Shown: positions 3,451 through 5,578 of the stretch, piece by piece
How the letters are laid out: each line of letters opens with the position of its first letter
Numbering within the stretch: position 1 is the stretch's first letter
Assembly: GCA_026713745.1 (NCBI GenBank)
Contig: JAPONU010000212.1
Coordinates: 1 to 5,578 of the forward strand
DNA length: 5,578 nt
Source of the DNA: a bacterium
GTDB taxonomy: Bacteria > Actinomycetota > Acidimicrobiia > Acidimicrobiales > CATQHL01
Direction: 5' to 3'
Notes under the pieces: model-generated
Told to the model about the DNA's origin: nothing
Database searches by the model: none
The model's input: the letters and a program-made list of their open reading frames with translations, nothing else
Made by a program: the position numbers and the translations under genes

Positions 3451-5578
3451 TCAGGTCGAGGTGTCGTCGGTGATGTCGGAGATGGTCACGGTGAGGGTGT
3501 AGGAGCCCGTGCCGTAGCCGCCCACGGCCAGGTAGTAGTCGCCCGTCGCGGGGGCCGTCCAGGCGAGGCGCGACGCCAGCGAATCGCCGTAGTCGTCGTT
3601 GTAGTCCAAGAAGGCCCCGTCGGCGTCGGACAGTTCCAGCGTCGGGTCCTCGAGGGTTCCCGGTGTCACGTGGATTTCGTAGAGTTGGCCCTGCTGGGCT
3701 TCGAACGCGAAGTAGTCCACGTCATCGTCGTAGTCGATCGCGCCGTCGGTGGGCTCGCCGATGGCTGCGGTGCTGGCGCCGCTGTGCAGGTTGGCGTGGT
3801 CGTCGGTGATGTCGGAGATGGTCACGGTGAGGGTGTAGGAGCCCGTGCCGTAGCCGCCCACGGCCAGGTAGTAGTCGCCCGTCGCGGGGGCCTGCCAGGT
3901 AAGGCCGGACGCCGACGAATTGCCGTAGTCGTCGTTGTAGTCCAAGAAGGCCCCGTCGGCGTCGGACAGTTCCAGCGTCGGGTCCTGGAGGGTTCCCGGT
4001 GTCACGTGGATCTCGTATATCCGTTCCTGCTGGGCCTCGAACACGAAGACGTCCACGTCGCCGTCGTAGTCGACTGTGCCGTCGGTGGGCTCGCCGATGG
4101 CTGCGGCGGTGGCGCTGCCTTGCAGGTTGGCGTGGTCGTCGGTGATGTCGATGAGTGTCACGGTGAGGGTGTAGGAGCCCGTCCTCGTACCGAAGCCGCC
4201 CACGGCCACGTAGTAGTCGACTGATGCAGGGGCCTGCCAGATGAGGCGCGACGCCAGCGAATCGCCGTAGTCGTCGTTGTCGGCCAGATAGAACCCGTCG
4301 GCGTCCCACAGGTCCAACACCGAGTCCTCGAGGGTTCCCAGTGTCACGTGGATTTCGTAGAGTTGGCCCTGGCGGGCCTCGAACGCGAAGTAGTCCACGT
4401 CATCGTCGTAGTCGATCGCGCCGTCGGTGGGCTCGCCGATGGCTGCGGTGCTGGCGCCGCTTTGCAGGTTGGCGTGGTCGTCGGTGATGTCGGTAAGGGT
4501 CACGGTGACGGTGTAGGAGCCCGTGCCGTAGCCGCCCACGGTCAGGTAGTAGTCGCCCGTCGCGGGGGCCGGCCAGGTAAGGCCGGACGCCGGCGAATCG
4601 CCGTAGTCATCGTTGTTGACCAGGTAGAACCCGTCGGCGTCGGACAGTTCCAGCGTCGGATCCTCGAGGGTTCCCGGTGTCACGTGGATCTCGTAGATCC
4701 GTTCCTGCTGGGCCTCGAACACGAAGACGTCCACGTCGCCGTCGTAGTCGATCGCGCCGTCGGTGGGCTCGCCGATGGCTGCGGCGGTGGCGCTGCCTTG
4801 CAGGTTGGCGTGGTCGTCAGTGATGTCGATGAGCGTCACGGTGAGGGTGTAGGAGCCCGTGCCGAAGCCGCCCACGGATAGGTAGTAGTCCCCTGATGCG
4901 GGCGCCCGCCAGGCGAGGCGCGACGCCAGCGAGCCGCCGTAGTCGTCGTTGTAGTCCAAGAAGGCCCCGTCGGCGTCGGAAAGTTCCAGCGTCGGATCCT
5001 CGAGGGTTCCCGGTGTCACGTGGATCTCGTAGATCCGTTCCTGCTGGGCCTCGAACACGAAGACGTCCACGTCGCCGTCGTAGTCGAGTGTGCCGTCGGT
5101 GGGCTCGCCGATGGCTGCGGTGCTGGCGCCGCTGTGCAGGTTGGCGTGGTCGTCGGTGTCCTCGTCTGCGAGGCAGATCGCCGGACCCATGGCAAGCGCT
5201 GCCAGCGCGGTCGGGTCGTCGTCCAGTGCCGCCCAGTTGAATCCGGAGATCCATTCCTGCAGGCAGGCTCTCTGTTCGGTGCTCAGTTCGTCGGGTCTCA
5301 GGTCCATCTCGTCGAGGATGTCGGTGAGGAATAGGTCCGGCAGGCAGTTCACCGCGCCGGTCATCAGAGTTCCGAACGCGGCGGGGTCCTCGGTGTCGTC
5401 CAGTGCCGCCCAGTTGAATCCGGAGATCCATTCCTGCAGGCAGGCTCTCTGTTCGGTGCTCAGTTCGTCGGGTCTCAGGCCCATCTCGTCGAGGATGTCG
5501 GTGAGGAATAGGTCCGGCAGGCAGTTCACCGCGCCGGTCATCAGAGTTCCGAACGCGGCGGGGTCCTCGGTGTCGTCC
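3451..5578 (-). CDS. Repeat protein with PPC-type domains, 5' end outside window
   Basis: The 3' portion of a large gene: 708 residues are visible and the frame is still open at the right edge, so the true start, and any signal peptide or enzymatic domain, lies beyond 5578. Visible residues 1-118 are two 59-residue repeats, each with two cysteines (N-C-L-P-D and R-A-C-L-Q-E-W) and predicted helical. Residues 119-138 are a degenerate third copy. Residues 139-700 are five PPC-type (bacterial pre-peptidase C-terminal) beta-sandwich repeats of about 112 residues, and the protein ends in DITDDTST, the first residues of a sixth. PPC domains are common in secreted proteases and surface proteins, where they aid secretion or binding. 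The visible part has no lysine, many Asp/Glu, no LPXTG motif and no membrane segment near the C-terminus. It is probably extracellular and possibly Ca2+-binding through the D-A-D-G and N-D-D-Y loops. Its specific role is unknown. Confidence 0.85.
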   Translation of the reverse strand, partial: DDTEDPAAFGTLMTGAVNCLPDLFLTDILDEMGLRPDELSTEQRACLQEWISGFNWAALDDTEDPAAFGTLMTGAVNCLPDLFLTDILDEMDLRPDELSTEQRACLQEWISGFNWAALDDDPTALAALAMGPAICLADEDTDDHANLHSGASTAAIGEPTDGTLDYDGDVDVFVFEAQQERIYEIHVTPGTLEDPTLELSDADGAFLDYNDDYGGSLASRLAWRAPASGDYYLSVGGFGTGSYTLTVTLIDITDDHANLQGSATAAAIGEPTDGAIDYDGDVDVFVFEAQQERIYEIHVTPGTLEDPTLELSDADGFYLVNNDDYGDSPASGLTWPAPATGDYYLTVGGYGTGSYTVTVTLTDITDDHANLQSGASTAAIGEPTDGAIDYDDDVDYFAFEARQGQLYEIHVTLGTLEDSVLDLWDADGFYLADNDDYGDSLASRLIWQAPASVDYYVAVGGFGTRTGSYTLTVTLIDITDDHANLQGSATAAAIGEPTDGTVDYDGDVDVFVFEAQQERIYEIHVTPGTLQDPTLELSDADGAFLDYNDDYGNSSASGLTWQAPATGDYYLAVGGYGTGSYTLTVTISDITDDHANLHSGASTAAIGEPTDGAIDYDDDVDYFAFEAQQGQLYEIHVTPGTLEDPTLELSDADGAFLDYNDDYGDSLASRLAWTAPATGDYYLAVGGYGTGSYTLTVTISDITDDTST
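3478..5163 (-). repeat. Five-copy PPC-coding tandem array
   Basis: In coding order the units are 4828-5163, 4492-4827, 4150-4491, 3814-4149 and 3478-3813. Four are 336 bp and the middle one is 342 bp, because GTRTGSY replaces GTGSY. A 27-bp stub (3451-3477) begins a sixth unit and stops. Each unit runs from DITDDHANL through AAIGEPTDG, DVDxFxFEA, YEIHVTxGTL, LxDADG, NDDYG, WxAPA and DYYxxVGGxGTGSYTxTVT, the typical PPC pattern. Sequence variants are distributed as a mosaic rather than as a simple tree. Confidence 0.92.
5224..5577 (-). repeat. Two 177-bp in-frame tandem repeats
   Basis: 5401-5577 and 5224-5400 are direct repeats of 177 bp that differ at a single base, giving Gly in DEMGLRP in the first coding copy and Asp in DEMDLRP in the second. 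Each encodes 59 residues and keeps the frame. The last base of the window (5578) fits the start of another copy upstream, so the array may continue. Downstream, 5164-5223 encodes a degenerate remnant (DDDPTALAALAMGPAICLAD) that aligns with the EDPAAFGTLMTGAVNCLPD part. Confidence 0.95.

Noticed and set aside
3670..4881. Long plus-strand frames opposite the PPC array (3670-4224 and 4348-4881)
   Set aside because: They repeat with the period of the array and translate to Val/Gly-rich antisense of the PPC units: shadows of the minus-strand gene.

Overview
This is a GC-rich bacterial window whose short AT-rich islands coincide with promoters. Three genes have a TANNNT-type -10 box placed 6-7 nt before the start codon and no Shine-Dalgarno sequence, which suggests leaderless mRNAs. 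That pattern, the GC content and the protein families fit an actinobacterium, perhaps a marine or symbiotic Acidimicrobiia-like lineage. This is inference: no rRNA or other phylogenetic marker is present.

Layout. Positions 1-411 hold no convincing gene but contain a perfect-register 16-bp x4 tandem repeat (256-319). Positions 412-1925 carry two complete type II toxin-antitoxin modules in tandem on the minus strand. The first transcribed is a ribbon-helix-helix antitoxin plus a PIN toxin (VapBC type, 4-bp ATGA overlap). The second is a Phd/YefM-type antitoxin plus another PIN toxin, in the same reading frame and separated by one TGA and five codons. Each module has a palindrome overlapping its -10 box, as expected for autoregulated antitoxin operons.

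From 1926 the plus strand takes over. A small VOC/glyoxalase-fold protein (2073-2534) is followed by nested hairpins. A classical short-chain dehydrogenase/reductase (2659-3411) then has its own promoter with a perfect palindrome over the -10 box, a strong ribosome binding site and a short leader. The two genes are neighbours, probably with separate promoters. A shared pathway is possible but not demonstrated.

Converging on the SDR from the right is the 3' part of a large minus-strand gene (3451 to beyond 5578). It encodes an acidic, entirely lysine-free repeat protein, probably secreted. Its visible part has two almost identical 59-residue cysteine-containing repeats, a degenerate third copy, five PPC-type beta-sandwich repeats of 112-114 residues, and an eight-residue stub of a sixth. 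A hairpin sits between the convergent stop codons.

The most unusual item is this repeat protein: a cysteine-pair repeat that I cannot assign to a family, duplicated with only one base change in 177, joined to a mosaic PPC array.
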